NCBI GenBank assembly: GCA_018623405.1 | Contig: JAAZVO010000155.1 | Span: 1 to 6,545, forward strand | Direction of reading: 5' to 3' | Origin: Crocinitomicaceae bacterium | Lineage (GTDB): Bacteria > Bacteroidota > Bacteroidia > Flavobacteriales_G > Salibacteraceae | Length of the DNA: 6,545 nucleotides | The notes under the pieces: generated by a model | The model's database searches: none | What the model was told of the DNA's origin: nothing | Seen by the model: the letters and a program-made list of their open reading frames with translations, nothing else | Shown here: one piece after another, positions 1 through 6,545 of the stretch | Position numbering within the stretch: position 1 is the first letter of the stretch | Layout of the letters: the number at the start of each line of letters is the position of its first letter | Made by a program: the position numbers and the translations under genes

Positions 1-1464
1 TCCATCACTTCTTGCGTGTTCACGAATGTCAAGGTTTAGGTTTCCCATGATGTTTGCATCTCCTTTATCTATAGCCAATGAAAATTCATGAATGTCAAAA
101 TCAAATTCACTTGGATCTTTAAATAAAGCATTCATAGAAACGCCATCAACTATAACATTGGTGGCGGGTAGAAAAACATTTTTAAAATTATCAGGTAAAG
201 AATCTATTTCTGTTTCTGTTCTTAAAGCGCAACTCTCAAACAAATAGTCGAACCCTGTTGCTTCATCAAAATCAAAATTTATTTCTTCTTCTTGTGTTCC
301 AAAAATGATGGAATTTCCAAAATAAGCTTGATCCATCTTGTTGTAAACGTCATTTCCGAATAAATCTTCGTAGTAATTGGTCATTACCAAAAGAGGATCT
401 CTTCTCGTACCACTGCTCCAATAATTGGCAAAAGTGCAATGGGTAAACCTGTAATCTCCTCCTCCCAATAAGGCGAGGTTATTGGTTCCGCAATTTGAAA
501 TTACGGTGTTATTAAATTCCATTTTGGTGTTTCTTGCCAATACACCAACACCAACCATATTTTGCACAATTGTATTGTTTAAGTTTAAACTGCCTGTAGG
601 TCTTGCAGGAAATTGCGCAAAGGGAAATGGCTCATATTGTATTCCTACAAAACCGTTTTTTAGAATTGCGTGATTAAATGTTTGGTTTTTATCGCTTCCA
701 TTAATCCAAATCCTATCCCATTGCCCAGCATTGTCATCCCAATAATCTTCTAGCCTATCACCTTGAAAAACAACAGGGTTGTCAACAGTACCTTGTACAT
801 CTAAATTTCCCCCTCGGTACACCCAAAGCCCTGAATTTTTATGAAAGTGTATTTGGGCGCCTTCTTGAATGTTAAGTGTAATAAGGGAATCTACCATCAA
901 GTAACCATAAATTACATGTGGTTTATCGTTTTTCCAAACAACGGTAGTGCTAGAAAGTCCATATTCACTTAATTGGGAGAAGGATGGCAAACCGGCGATA
1001 GACCTAGTAGGGCGATAATAATATGCGTTTTGCCCCCAAGCTACTAACCTTACTTTTTGAAGATTTCCGCCCGTAGCTACGTACAAACTATCGCTAACTA
1101 CAAAAGGCAAATTATTGTTGTTAGGGTCAACCGTTACTTCAACAAACACAAAAATTGAGTCGTTGGGTGGAATTTCTAAATCTTTTACGTCTTTTGAGGG
1201 AATTCCATCTACATTCATTCTAAAAATAGAAGGTTTTCCTCCGGCAATCCAAACCCGCTCTAGTTGTAGTGTTTGCGAAAAAGGGTTTCTAATCATCAAC
1301 CTTCTTGTGCTAGAGCCAATCGAAGTAAAAACTGTATCGAAAAAAACGGTATCAGATGAAAACTCAACCTTTGCGTTGTTACCATCGTAGAAGTTGGTTT
1401 TACGGCATGAATAAACTCCGAGGGTTAGAAAAATGATTGTAAAAACAAATAAAAAATGCCTCAT
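1..1464 (-). CDS. Beta-helix lipoprotein of unknown function, C-terminus cut by the window edge
   Basis: The frame is open for 488 codons from ATG at 1464 to the left edge, without a stop. Residues 1-19 form a short basic start plus a hydrophobic stretch, followed by the loose lipobox VYSC with Cys20 as the likely lipidated residue, so this should be an exported lipoprotein. The first ~190 residues look like a beta-rich domain. From about residue 190 the text is typical of right-handed parallel beta-helix proteins: GGNLDVQGT at 218-226, then DNPVVFQGD, a DRIWI strand, and turns rich in Asn and Gly (NLNNTIVQN, MEFNNTVISNCG). Near the end, SLAIDKGDA (462-470) followed by LDIREHARSDG resembles the closing segment of 'choice-of-anchor Q' proteins, which suggests only a short tail is missing. 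No catalytic residues can be assigned, so a carbohydrate-lyase or adhesin role would be a guess. It is transcribed divergently from rpmE2. Gene call is firm; function is unknown. Confidence 0.9.
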   Translation of the reverse strand, partial: MRHFLFVFTIIFLTLGVYSCRKTNFYDGNNAKVEFSSDTVFFDTVFTSIGSSTRRLMIRNPFSQTLQLERVWIAGGKPSIFRMNVDGIPSKDVKDLEIPPNDSIFVFVEVTVDPNNNNLPFVVSDSLYVATGGNLQKVRLVAWGQNAYYYRPTRSIAGLPSFSQLSEYGLSSTTVVWKNDKPHVIYGYLMVDSLITLNIQEGAQIHFHKNSGLWVYRGGNLDVQGTVDNPVVFQGDRLEDYWDDNAGQWDRIWINGSDKNQTFNHAILKNGFVGIQYEPFPFAQFPARPTGSLNLNNTIVQNMVGVGVLARNTKMEFNNTVISNCGTNNLALLGGGDYRFTHCTFANYWSSGTRRDPLLVMTNYYEDLFGNDVYNKMDQAYFGNSIIFGTQEEEINFDFDEATGFDYLFESCALRTETEIDSLPDNFKNVFLPATNVIVDGVSMNALFKDPSEFDFDIHEFSLAIDKGDANIMGNLNLDIREHARSDG

Positions 1465-1473
1465 AAATTTCAG

Positions 1474-1481
1474 CAAATGTA
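1474..1481 (-). promoter_or_regulatory. Possible -7 promoter element of the lipoprotein gene
   Basis: Read on the minus strand this is TACATTTG, an exact match to the Bacteroidetes -7 consensus TAnnTTTG. No TTG-type -33 element is visible at the usual 17-23 base spacing, and the G lies only 10 bases before the start codon, which would leave a leader of a few bases. It may therefore be a chance match. Confidence 0.35.
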
Positions 1482-1510
1482 ACGCGCAAAGAATTATTGT
1501 ATTTTATGAA

Positions 1511-1540
1511 TTTGAAATTAAAAGAATTTGGCTACTTTTG
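1511..1540 (+). promoter_or_regulatory. Promoter of rpmE2 (Bacteroidetes -33/-7 type)
   Basis: TTTG at 1511-1514 and TACTTTTG at 1533-1540 match the -33 TTTG and -7 TAnnTTTG elements used by the primary sigma factor of Bacteroidetes, with an 18-base spacer. Transcription would begin around 1545-1548, giving a leader of about 13-16 bases before the ATG at 1561. The leader holds an 11-base near-palindrome (CGAAATTTTCG, 1546-1556) and no Shine-Dalgarno sequence. Confidence 0.75.
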
Positions 1541-1560
1541 CACTCCGAAATTTTCGAATT

Positions 1561-1824
1561 ATGAAAAAAGATATCCATCCGGAAAGCTATAGACCTGTTG
1601 TTTTTAAAGACATGTCAAACGATTTTGCATTTTTATGTAAATCATGTGCACCATCTAAAGAAACCATTAAGTGGGAAGATGGCAACGAATATCCGCTTAT
1701 TAAGCTTGAAATTTCTTTTAAATCTCATCCTTTTTATACCGGAAAAATGAAGTTAGTTGATACTGCAGGTAGGGTTGATAAATTCAAGAATAGGTATAAA
1801 AACTATTATAAAGGAAAAAACTAA
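1561..1824 (+). CDS. rpmE2: 50S ribosomal protein L31, type B
   Basis: The 87-residue product is a component of the large ribosomal subunit, at the bridge with the small subunit. The family is recognised from the start [19 protein letters not shown], the central KLEIS and SHPFYTGK (55-62), and the closing [13 protein letters not shown]. The insertion around [15 protein letters not shown] and the lack of the two zinc-binding cysteine pairs of type A L31 place it in type B. I chose ATG at 1561 because a TTG start at 1528 would add 11 residues unlike the family and would lie inside the promoter. An oddity is C26-K-S-C29 at a place where relatives I recall have Thr and Ser/Thr. The gene has its own promoter upstream and a strong terminator 26 bases after its stop, so it is probably mostly a single-gene transcript. 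Confidence 0.96.
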   Translation: MKKDIHPESYRPVVFKDMSNDFAFLCKSCAPSKETIKWEDGNEYPLIKLEISFKSHPFYTGKMKLVDTAGRVDKFKNRYKNYYKGKN

Positions 1825-1850
1825 TTTAGTAAGGTTAAATAATTGAATTG

Positions 1851-1884
1851 ATGCCCCCCCGATTTTTCGAGGGGGCATTTTTTT
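1851..1884 (+). terminator. Rho-independent terminator after rpmE2
   Basis: The arms ATGCCCCC (1851-1858) and GGGGGCAT (1871-1878) pair perfectly over 8 bp. A C/A mismatch is followed by three more pairs (CGA with TCG) closing a TTTT loop, and seven Ts run from 1878 to 1884. It lies 26 bases beyond the rpmE2 stop and only 25 bases before the start of the GlmU-like gene, so it could also limit read-through into that gene. Confidence 0.9.
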
Positions 1885-1909
1885 GTCCTTTTTAACGTAA
1901 ATTCGGCAC

Positions 1910-3085
1910 ATGCAATTTATTCTTTTCGACCCTGATTATATACAACAACTAAATCCTTTAACATTGACTAGAGCAGCTGCTTTGCTTAGGGTTGGTGGGT
2001 TTACCATAAAAGAGAAATGGGAGCAAACACTTAATTCAAAAGTTGAAGTACTTACAAGAATTTACTTAAAAGCGCTTTATAGTTTTGAATATGTAGAAGG
2101 CGAAAAAACTTTTATCAATGGAACTGTTTGTCCAACCCCCAATTTATTGGATGAAATAGAAAATCTTCCAAATGATGTAGCCCTAATACAAGATGGAAAA
2201 CTGATTGCTTTTAAATCATCGAAAGGTTTAAGCAGAAAAGAGTTATTTTCATTAAAAGCCAAAATAAAGACTTCAAAATCAAGTTTCGATTTAGTAGAAT
2301 ACCCTTGGCAAATATTTAAGCTTGCCGGAAAACAAATTGAAAACGACTTAGAATTATTTAGGCTTAGAGACCTAAGAAATGCCCAGGTGTATGAGCAAAA
2401 CACCGTTTTTGGGCATGAGCTATATGTAGAAAAAACAGCTAAGGCTCAAGGTGTTATCTTTAATACTGACACAGGTCCGATTTACATTGGCAAAGATGCC
2501 GAAGTAATGGAAGGTAGCGTTATTAGAGGGCCATTTTTTTTGGGAGAACACAGCACAGTTAAATTAGCGGCAAAAATTTATGGGCCTACTGTAATTGGGC
2601 CACATTCAAAAGTTGGTGGCGAAATTTCTAATTCTGTAGTTTTTGGATATTCTAACAAAGGGCATGATGGCTTTATGGGAAACTCTGTGTTAGGAGAGTG
2701 GTGTAACCTTGGTGCTGACACAAACACATCTAATTTAAAAAATAACTACTCTAAAGTATCGGTATTTAATTACGCTGATAATCAAATGCGCCTTACCGAA
2801 GAACAGTTTTGCGGCTTAATAATGGGCGACCACTCCAAAACAGGAATAAATACCATGCTAAATACAGGAACTGTAGTGGGTGTTTCTGCCAATATTTTTG
2901 GTGGCGACTTTCCGCCTAAACACGTCCCTTCTTTTTATTGGGGAGGAACTCAGGGGGTTCCATTTAATTTAGATAAAGCATTTGAAGTGGCCGAAAAGAT
3001 GATGGCACGCAGAAATGTCAGTTTTTCTGATATTGACCGACAAATTCTCAGTTATATTTTCGAAAAATACGGCTATAAAGGCTAA
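1910..3085 (+). CDS. GlmU-like sugar nucleotidyltransferase/acyltransferase (Bacteroidetes family)
   Basis: The 391-residue protein belongs to the Bacteroidetes family annotated as putative UDP-N-acetylglucosamine diphosphorylase/glucosamine-1-phosphate N-acetyltransferase, and its length matches that family. The N-terminal part opens with MQFILFDPDY, then LNPLTLTRAAALLRVGGFTI and EKWE (14-38), the family's version of a nucleotidyltransferase start; the usual GlmU LAAGxGTRM loop is absent. From about residue 170 to 340 lies a left-handed beta-helix built of hexapeptide-like repeats (IRGPFFLGEHSTV, IYGPTVIGPHSKVGGEI). Highly conserved family segments include CNLGADTNTSNLKNNYS (265-281) and MGDHSKTGINT (305-315), probably the acyl-acceptor and CoA side. 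By family, it would act in the cytoplasm to supply UDP-GlcNAc or a related sugar nucleotide for peptidoglycan or surface glycans; the exact substrate is inference. It starts 25 bases after the terminator of rpmE2, with no clear promoter of its own, and ends 58 bases before lon. Confidence 0.9.
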   Translation: MQFILFDPDYIQQLNPLTLTRAAALLRVGGFTIKEKWEQTLNSKVEVLTRIYLKALYSFEYVEGEKTFINGTVCPTPNLLDEIENLPNDVALIQDGKLIAFKSSKGLSRKELFSLKAKIKTSKSSFDLVEYPWQIFKLAGKQIENDLELFRLRDLRNAQVYEQNTVFGHELYVEKTAKAQGVIFNTDTGPIYIGKDAEVMEGSVIRGPFFLGEHSTVKLAAKIYGPTVIGPHSKVGGEISNSVVFGYSNKGHDGFMGNSVLGEWCNLGADTNTSNLKNNYSKVSVFNYADNQMRLTEEQFCGLIMGDHSKTGINTMLNTGTVVGVSANIFGGDFPPKHVPSFYWGGTQGVPFNLDKAFEVAEKMMARRNVSFSDIDRQILSYIFEKYGYKG

Positions 3086-3093
3086 TATTCACC

Positions 3094-3112
3094 TTGGCAT
3101 ATCTATTGCCAA
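3094..3112. promoter_or_regulatory. Perfect 6-bp dyad between the GlmU-like gene and lon
   Basis: TTGGCA (3094-3099) and TGCCAA (3107-3112) are exact inverted copies separated by 7 bases. The dyad starts 9 bases after the upstream stop codon and ends 31 bases before the lon start. It could be an operator for a dimeric regulator or a small RNA hairpin. No T-tract follows, so it is not an intrinsic terminator. It does not resemble the CIRCE heat-shock operator. Confidence 0.35.
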
Positions 3113-3143
3113 ACCCAAGTTCAATTTCGATTCAGTTAATTAC

Positions 3144-5573
3144 ATGAAGTTTTTAGAATTTTCAGACATTATAGAGGAGGGGCCTGATTTTATTCCATTG
3201 TTGTCTTCAGAAGATGAAGATAGAATGAATTCAGAAAAGTTTCCGGAGGTGTTACCAATTTTGCCCGTTAGAAACACAGTGCTTTTTCCGGGGGTAGTTA
3301 TTCCTATAACTGTGGGCAGAGATAAGTCCATTAATCTTATAAAAGAAGCCAATGCAGGCGATAAAATTATTGGAGTAATATCTCAAAAAGATCAAAAAGT
3401 TGAAGAGCCAAATATTGAAAATCTTTACAGCATAGGCACCATTGCGCGCATTATCAAAATGCTAAAAATGCCTGATGGCAGCACTACTGTTATCATTCAA
3501 GGAAAAAGAAAATTTAGGTTACTAGATATAGTAGAAACCGAGCCATATTTTAAAGGGTTGGTAGATGATATTGTAGAGAAGGTTCCGACCAAACGAGATA
3601 AAAAGTTTTCTGCGGCAGTTAATTCCATTAAAGATTTAGCCGTAAAAATTATTAAGAATTCACCTGATATTCCCACGGAGGCTACGGTAGCCATCAATAA
3701 TATCGATAGCCCTAACTTCTTGATGAATTTTATTTCCTCTAACATGAACATTAATGTTGCTCAAAAACAAGAAATTTTAGAGCAACCTAATGTAATGGAG
3801 CGTGCAACGCTAACCTTGAAAAACCTAACCAAGGAGCTTCAAATGTTAGAGATGAAAAATGAAATTCAATCTAAGGTAAAAACCGATATAGATCAGCAGC
3901 AACGTGAATATTTCTTGCATCAACAAATGAAAACCATTCAAGAGGAGTTGGGTGGAAACCCAGTTGAGCAAGAAATTGAAGAAATGCGCATTAAGGCCAA
4001 AGAGAAAAAATGGACCAAAAAAGTTGCTGAAATTTTTGAGAAAGAACTCAATAAACTGCAGCGAATGAACCAATCCGGGGTTGAATATTCGGTTCAATTA
4101 AACTACCTGCAAGTTATTTTAGAGTTGCCTTGGGGCGAGTTTACCAAAGATAAATTTGATCTGAAGAAAGCCCAACGTATTCTAGATAGAGACCACTACG
4201 GATTAGAAAAGGTAAAGGATAGGATAATTGAGCATTTAGCAGTTTTAAAGCTGAAAGGTGATATGAAATCACCCATTATCTGTTTAGAAGGACCTCCCGG
4301 AGTAGGTAAAACCTCTTTAGGTAAATCTATTGCTGAGGCCTTGGGAAGAAAATATGTTAGAGCTTCTCTTGGTGGGTTAAGAGATGAAGCAGAAATAAGA
4401 GGACACAGAAAAACATACATAGGGGCAATGCCCGGAAGAATTATTCAAAATTTAAGAAAAGCAGAATCTTCAAACCCTGTTTTTATTTTGGATGAAATTG
4501 ATAAAGTTGGTTCAGATTTTCATGGTGACCCATCTTCTGCCTTATTAGAAGTGCTTGACCCTGAGCAAAATGATACCTTTTACGACAACTTTGTGGAAGT
4601 AGATTATGACCTTTCTAAAGTGATGTTTATTGCCACGGCAAATAACCTTGGTAATGTGCATCCTGCATTACGCGATAGGATGGAAATAATTAATGTTAGT
4701 GGATATACTGTTGAAGAAAAAATTCAAATCGCTAAAAAGCATTTATTACCAAAGCAAATAAAAACTCACGGACTTCAAAAAGACCATATAAACCTAAGCA
4801 ATAAGGTTTTAGAGGCTGTAATTGAAGGTTACACACGTGAGAGTGGGGTTAGAACCTTGGAAAAAAGAATCGCTGCCTTGGTAAGAAAAGTTGCGAAAAA
4901 AGTGGCCATTGGCGAAAGTAATCATCCGAACATTAAGATTACAGAGCTCCAAGAACTTTTAGGTCCCGGAATTACTAAAGATAAGTACAGCGATAACTCC
5001 GTAGCAGGCGTTGTTACAGGTTTAGCTTGGACTTCTGTGGGAGGAGATATTCTTTTTATTGAAAGTAGCATTACCAAGGGAAAAGGTAAATTAACCCTAA
5101 CAGGAAACCTTGGAGATGTTATGAAGGAATCAGCCATTTTGGCTTTGGAGTTCTTGAAAGCCCACTCTTCAAAAATTGGCTTAAATCAGGAGATTTTTGA
5201 TCAATACAACGTACATATTCACGTGCCTGAAGGAGCAACGCCGAAGGATGGACCCTCAGCAGGAATTACAATGCTAACTTCCTTAGCTTCTTTGTTTTCG
5301 CAAAGAAAGGTTAAAAAGAATCTTGCCATGACAGGTGAAATAACACTTAGAGGCAGCGTTTTACCGGTGGGTGGAATAAAAGAAAAAATTCTAGCCGCGA
5401 AAAGAGCAGGAATAAAGGAGATTATTTTATGTGCAGACAATGAGAAGGATGTGCTTGAAATTCCAGAGAAATATCTAGCAGGTTTAAAGTTCCATTATGT
5501 TACTAAAATGGATGAAGTTTTAGACCTTGCCTTGCTAAAAGAAAAGGTAGCCAACCCAATAAAGTTGAATTAA
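3144..5573 (+). CDS. lon: ATP-dependent protease Lon (endopeptidase La)
   Basis: This 809-residue protein is a complete LonA protease, a cytoplasmic hexamer that unfolds and degrades damaged and regulatory proteins. The LON N-terminal domain begins near residue 36 ([14 protein letters not shown]) and runs to about 235; a helical segment with [19 protein letters not shown] links it to the AAA+ module. Visible motifs are Walker A GPPGVGKT (383-390), Walker B FILDEID with D450/E451, sensor-1 N500-N501, arginine finger R512 in LRDRMEII, and sensor-2 GVRTLEKR (R570). The protease domain carries PKDGPSAG with catalytic Ser705 and GGIKEK with catalytic Lys748, 43 residues apart as in E. coli Lon (Ser679/Lys722). 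I chose ATG at 3144 because [19 protein letters not shown] resembles other Bacteroidetes Lon starts; an in-frame ATG at 3015 would overlap the upstream gene by 71 bases and add 43 unrelated residues. All catalytic features are intact. Confidence 0.98.
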   Translation: MKFLEFSDIIEEGPDFIPLLSSEDEDRMNSEKFPEVLPILPVRNTVLFPGVVIPITVGRDKSINLIKEANAGDKIIGVISQKDQKVEEPNIENLYSIGTIARIIKMLKMPDGSTTVIIQGKRKFRLLDIVETEPYFKGLVDDIVEKVPTKRDKKFSAAVNSIKDLAVKIIKNSPDIPTEATVAINNIDSPNFLMNFISSNMNINVAQKQEILEQPNVMERATLTLKNLTKELQMLEMKNEIQSKVKTDIDQQQREYFLHQQMKTIQEELGGNPVEQEIEEMRIKAKEKKWTKKVAEIFEKELNKLQRMNQSGVEYSVQLNYLQVILELPWGEFTKDKFDLKKAQRILDRDHYGLEKVKDRIIEHLAVLKLKGDMKSPIICLEGPPGVGKTSLGKSIAEALGRKYVRASLGGLRDEAEIRGHRKTYIGAMPGRIIQNLRKAESSNPVFILDEIDKVGSDFHGDPSSALLEVLDPEQNDTFYDNFVEVDYDLSKVMFIATANNLGNVHPALRDRMEIINVSGYTVEEKIQIAKKHLLPKQIKTHGLQKDHINLSNKVLEAVIEGYTRESGVRTLEKRIAALVRKVAKKVAIGESNHPNIKITELQELLGPGITKDKYSDNSVAGVVTGLAWTSVGGDILFIESSITKGKGKLTLTGNLGDVMKESAILALEFLKAHSSKIGLNQEIFDQYNVHIHVPEGATPKDGPSAGITMLTSLASLFSQRKVKKNLAMTGEITLRGSVLPVGGIKEKILAAKRAGIKEIILCADNEKDVLEIPEKYLAGLKFHYVTKMDEVLDLALLKEKVANPIKLN

Positions 5574-5604
5574 CCTTAATGGGTTTCACAATAAAACACA
5601 TTTT

Positions 5605-5624
5605 TGCGCGTAGGATATCGCGCA
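5605..5624. promoter_or_regulatory. GC-rich 6-bp inverted repeat touching the porQ start codon
   Basis: TGCGCG (5605-5610) and CGCGCA (5619-5624) are exact inverted copies around 8 bases; the last base is the A of the porQ ATG. In RNA reading through from lon it would form a GC-rich hairpin at the start codon. Just upstream, CATTTTTG (5599-5606) differs from the TAnnTTTG -7 element at one base, but no -33 element is seen at proper spacing; a transcript from there would begin inside or after the left arm. Confidence 0.35.
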
Positions 5625-6545
5625 TGAAAAAGCTTTTCTTGTTCAGTTTTCTTTGTTCTGTTGCAGTAGGTTTATTTGCTCAGCAAGGTGGTGAAAGAGG
5701 TTATACATTTTTACAAATCCCCACCAATGCAAGAAGCGCAGCCATGGGAGGCCATCTTATTTCCCACCAAGGTAATATCAATCAAATTGCAGATAATCCT
5801 GCCTTATTAGATTCAGGAAAACAAAATATATCTTTCAATTATGCCAATTATGTTGGTGATATTAATGGGGGTACTGTTTTTTTTCATCCACACCAAAAGG
5901 TAAAAAACTACGCATTTTCTATTCAATATTTTAACTACGGAAATTTCTTTGAAGCCAATACATCTGGAAATATAACGGGTGAGTTTTCAGCAGGTGAGTA
6001 CGCTTTGGCAGGATACAGAAAATTCAACATTACTGAAAAGTTAAGTGCAGGCCTTGCCTCTAATTTTTTGATTTCCACTTTTCCTCAGAATGTTAATTTG
6101 GGTTTAGGCTTAACAGGAGGAATGTATTACACGGAGCCTGAAAAAGATTTAAGTTTAGGGTTGGTAATTAAACATGCCGGACTCCAAATCTATTCTCAAA
6201 ATCAAACATTGTCTGCTTTGCCATTTGAAATTCAGCTAGGAGTTTCAAAGAGGTTGGCAAAAGCACCATTTCGACTTTCAATTTTGGCACATAATCTTCA
6301 AACTTGGGATTTATCTTATCCTGATGAATCTACAGAAGAAGTTGATCCTTTTACAGGCGAGGAAACACAAAAAGTTTTTACCCTAGATAAATTGATGAGA
6401 CATTTTAATGCAGGCGTTGAGTTTTTTCCTACCAAAAGTTTTATGTTGAGGTTTTCCTATAATCATCAAAGAAGGCGAGAAATGCAATTAGCCACCCGTT
6501 CGGGTTTTGCAGGTTTTGGCGTAGGTACAGGAATAAATTTCAACA
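5624..6545 (+). CDS. porQ: Type IX secretion system protein PorQ, C-terminus cut by the window edge
   Basis: The frame is open from ATG at 5624 to the right edge: 307 codons and one base, so roughly 30-40 residues of a ~340-residue family are missing. Residues 1-19 are a signal peptide (MKKLFLFSFLCSVAVGLFA) with likely cleavage before Gln20, giving an exported protein. The mature part has the family pattern: YTFLQIPTNARSAAMGG, then DNPALLD, SFNYANYVGDINGG, SIQYFNYGNFFEAN and GEFSAGEYALAGYRKF, with alternating hydrophobic and polar strands typical of an outer-membrane beta-barrel. PorQ is known in Porphyromonas gingivalis as part of the attachment complex with PorU, PorV and PorZ, which processes and anchors type IX cargo at the cell surface. 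It lies 50 bases after lon with no terminator between, so co-transcription is possible. Start is clear from the signal peptide. Identification is by remembered family pattern, not by a search. Confidence 0.92.
   Translation, partial: MKKLFLFSFLCSVAVGLFAQQGGERGYTFLQIPTNARSAAMGGHLISHQGNINQIADNPALLDSGKQNISFNYANYVGDINGGTVFFHPHQKVKNYAFSIQYFNYGNFFEANTSGNITGEFSAGEYALAGYRKFNITEKLSAGLASNFLISTFPQNVNLGLGLTGGMYYTEPEKDLSLGLVIKHAGLQIYSQNQTLSALPFEIQLGVSKRLAKAPFRLSILAHNLQTWDLSYPDESTEEVDPFTGEETQKVFTLDKLMRHFNAGVEFFPTKSFMLRFSYNHQRRREMQLATRSGFAGFGVGTGINFN

Noticed and set aside
482..1390. Plus-strand open frames at 482-673 and 1115-1390
   Set aside because: Both lie opposite the 488-codon lipoprotein frame, have low-complexity translations and no family resemblance; they are antisense shadows.
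1546..1556. CGAAATTTTCG near-palindrome in the L31 leader as an operator or autoregulatory hairpin
   Set aside because: Five AT-rich pairs around a single base cannot form a hairpin and such words are common in AT-rich DNA.
1528..1560. Earlier TTG start for the L31 gene
   Set aside because: It would lie inside the -7 promoter element and add 11 residues not found in the family; the family start MKKDIHP is at 1561.
1898..1905. TAAATTCG as a -7 promoter element for the GlmU-like gene
   Set aside because: One mismatch to consensus, no -33 element at 17-23 bases, and only four bases before the ATG; too weak to annotate.
3015..3143. Longer Lon reading frame starting at 3015
   Set aside because: It overlaps the GlmU-like gene by 71 bases and the extra 43 residues do not resemble Lon; ATG at 3144 gives the normal N-terminus.
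2077..5440. Minus-strand open frames opposite the GlmU-like gene and lon
   Set aside because: They are short, lie wholly inside strongly supported genes on the other strand and show no recognisable domain.
1..6545. Mobile elements, CRISPR arrays, tRNA or rRNA genes, toxin-antitoxin or defence genes
   Set aside because: No transposase, terminal repeats, regularly spaced repeats or RNA gene signatures were seen; the genes are ordinary core functions apart from the lipoprotein.

Overview
This window looks like chromosomal DNA from an AT-rich member of the Bacteroidota, most likely Flavobacteriales. The reasons are a type B ribosomal protein L31, a Bacteroidetes-type GlmU-like protein, a PorQ protein of the type IX secretion system, a lipoprotein signal with a loose lipobox, and a -33/-7 promoter of the TTTG ... 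TAnnTTTG type with little sign of Shine-Dalgarno sequences. The genus cannot be named from the sequence alone.

Layout. Positions 1-1464 (minus strand) hold most of a surface or periplasmic lipoprotein with a right-handed beta-helix-like body; its last few residues lie outside the window. A 96-base divergent intergenic region (1465-1560) carries a well-matched promoter for the gene on the right and a possible -7 element for the lipoprotein. Then, all on the plus strand, come rpmE2 (L31 type B, 1561-1824), a strong intrinsic terminator (1851-1884), the GlmU-like nucleotidyltransferase/acyltransferase (1910-3085), the ATP-dependent protease Lon (3144-5573) and porQ (5624 to the right edge, its C-terminus cut off).

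How the genes relate. The plus-strand genes are housekeeping or core-lineage functions: translation (L31), sugar-nucleotide supply for the envelope (GlmU-like), protein quality control (Lon) and processing of type IX secretion cargo (PorQ). The gaps between them are short (85, 58 and 50 bases), so read-through is plausible, but the terminator after rpmE2 and the small dyads in front of lon and porQ suggest each gene may have its own control point. The lipoprotein is transcribed away from them and is the only gene whose role is unknown.

I see no mobile element, CRISPR array, tRNA, rRNA or integration site, and no clear sign of a new multi-gene system. The points worth a second look are small: a terminator 25 bases before a start codon with no obvious promoter between, two short perfect dyads before lon and porQ, a cysteine pair in the type B L31, and the unassigned beta-helix lipoprotein.
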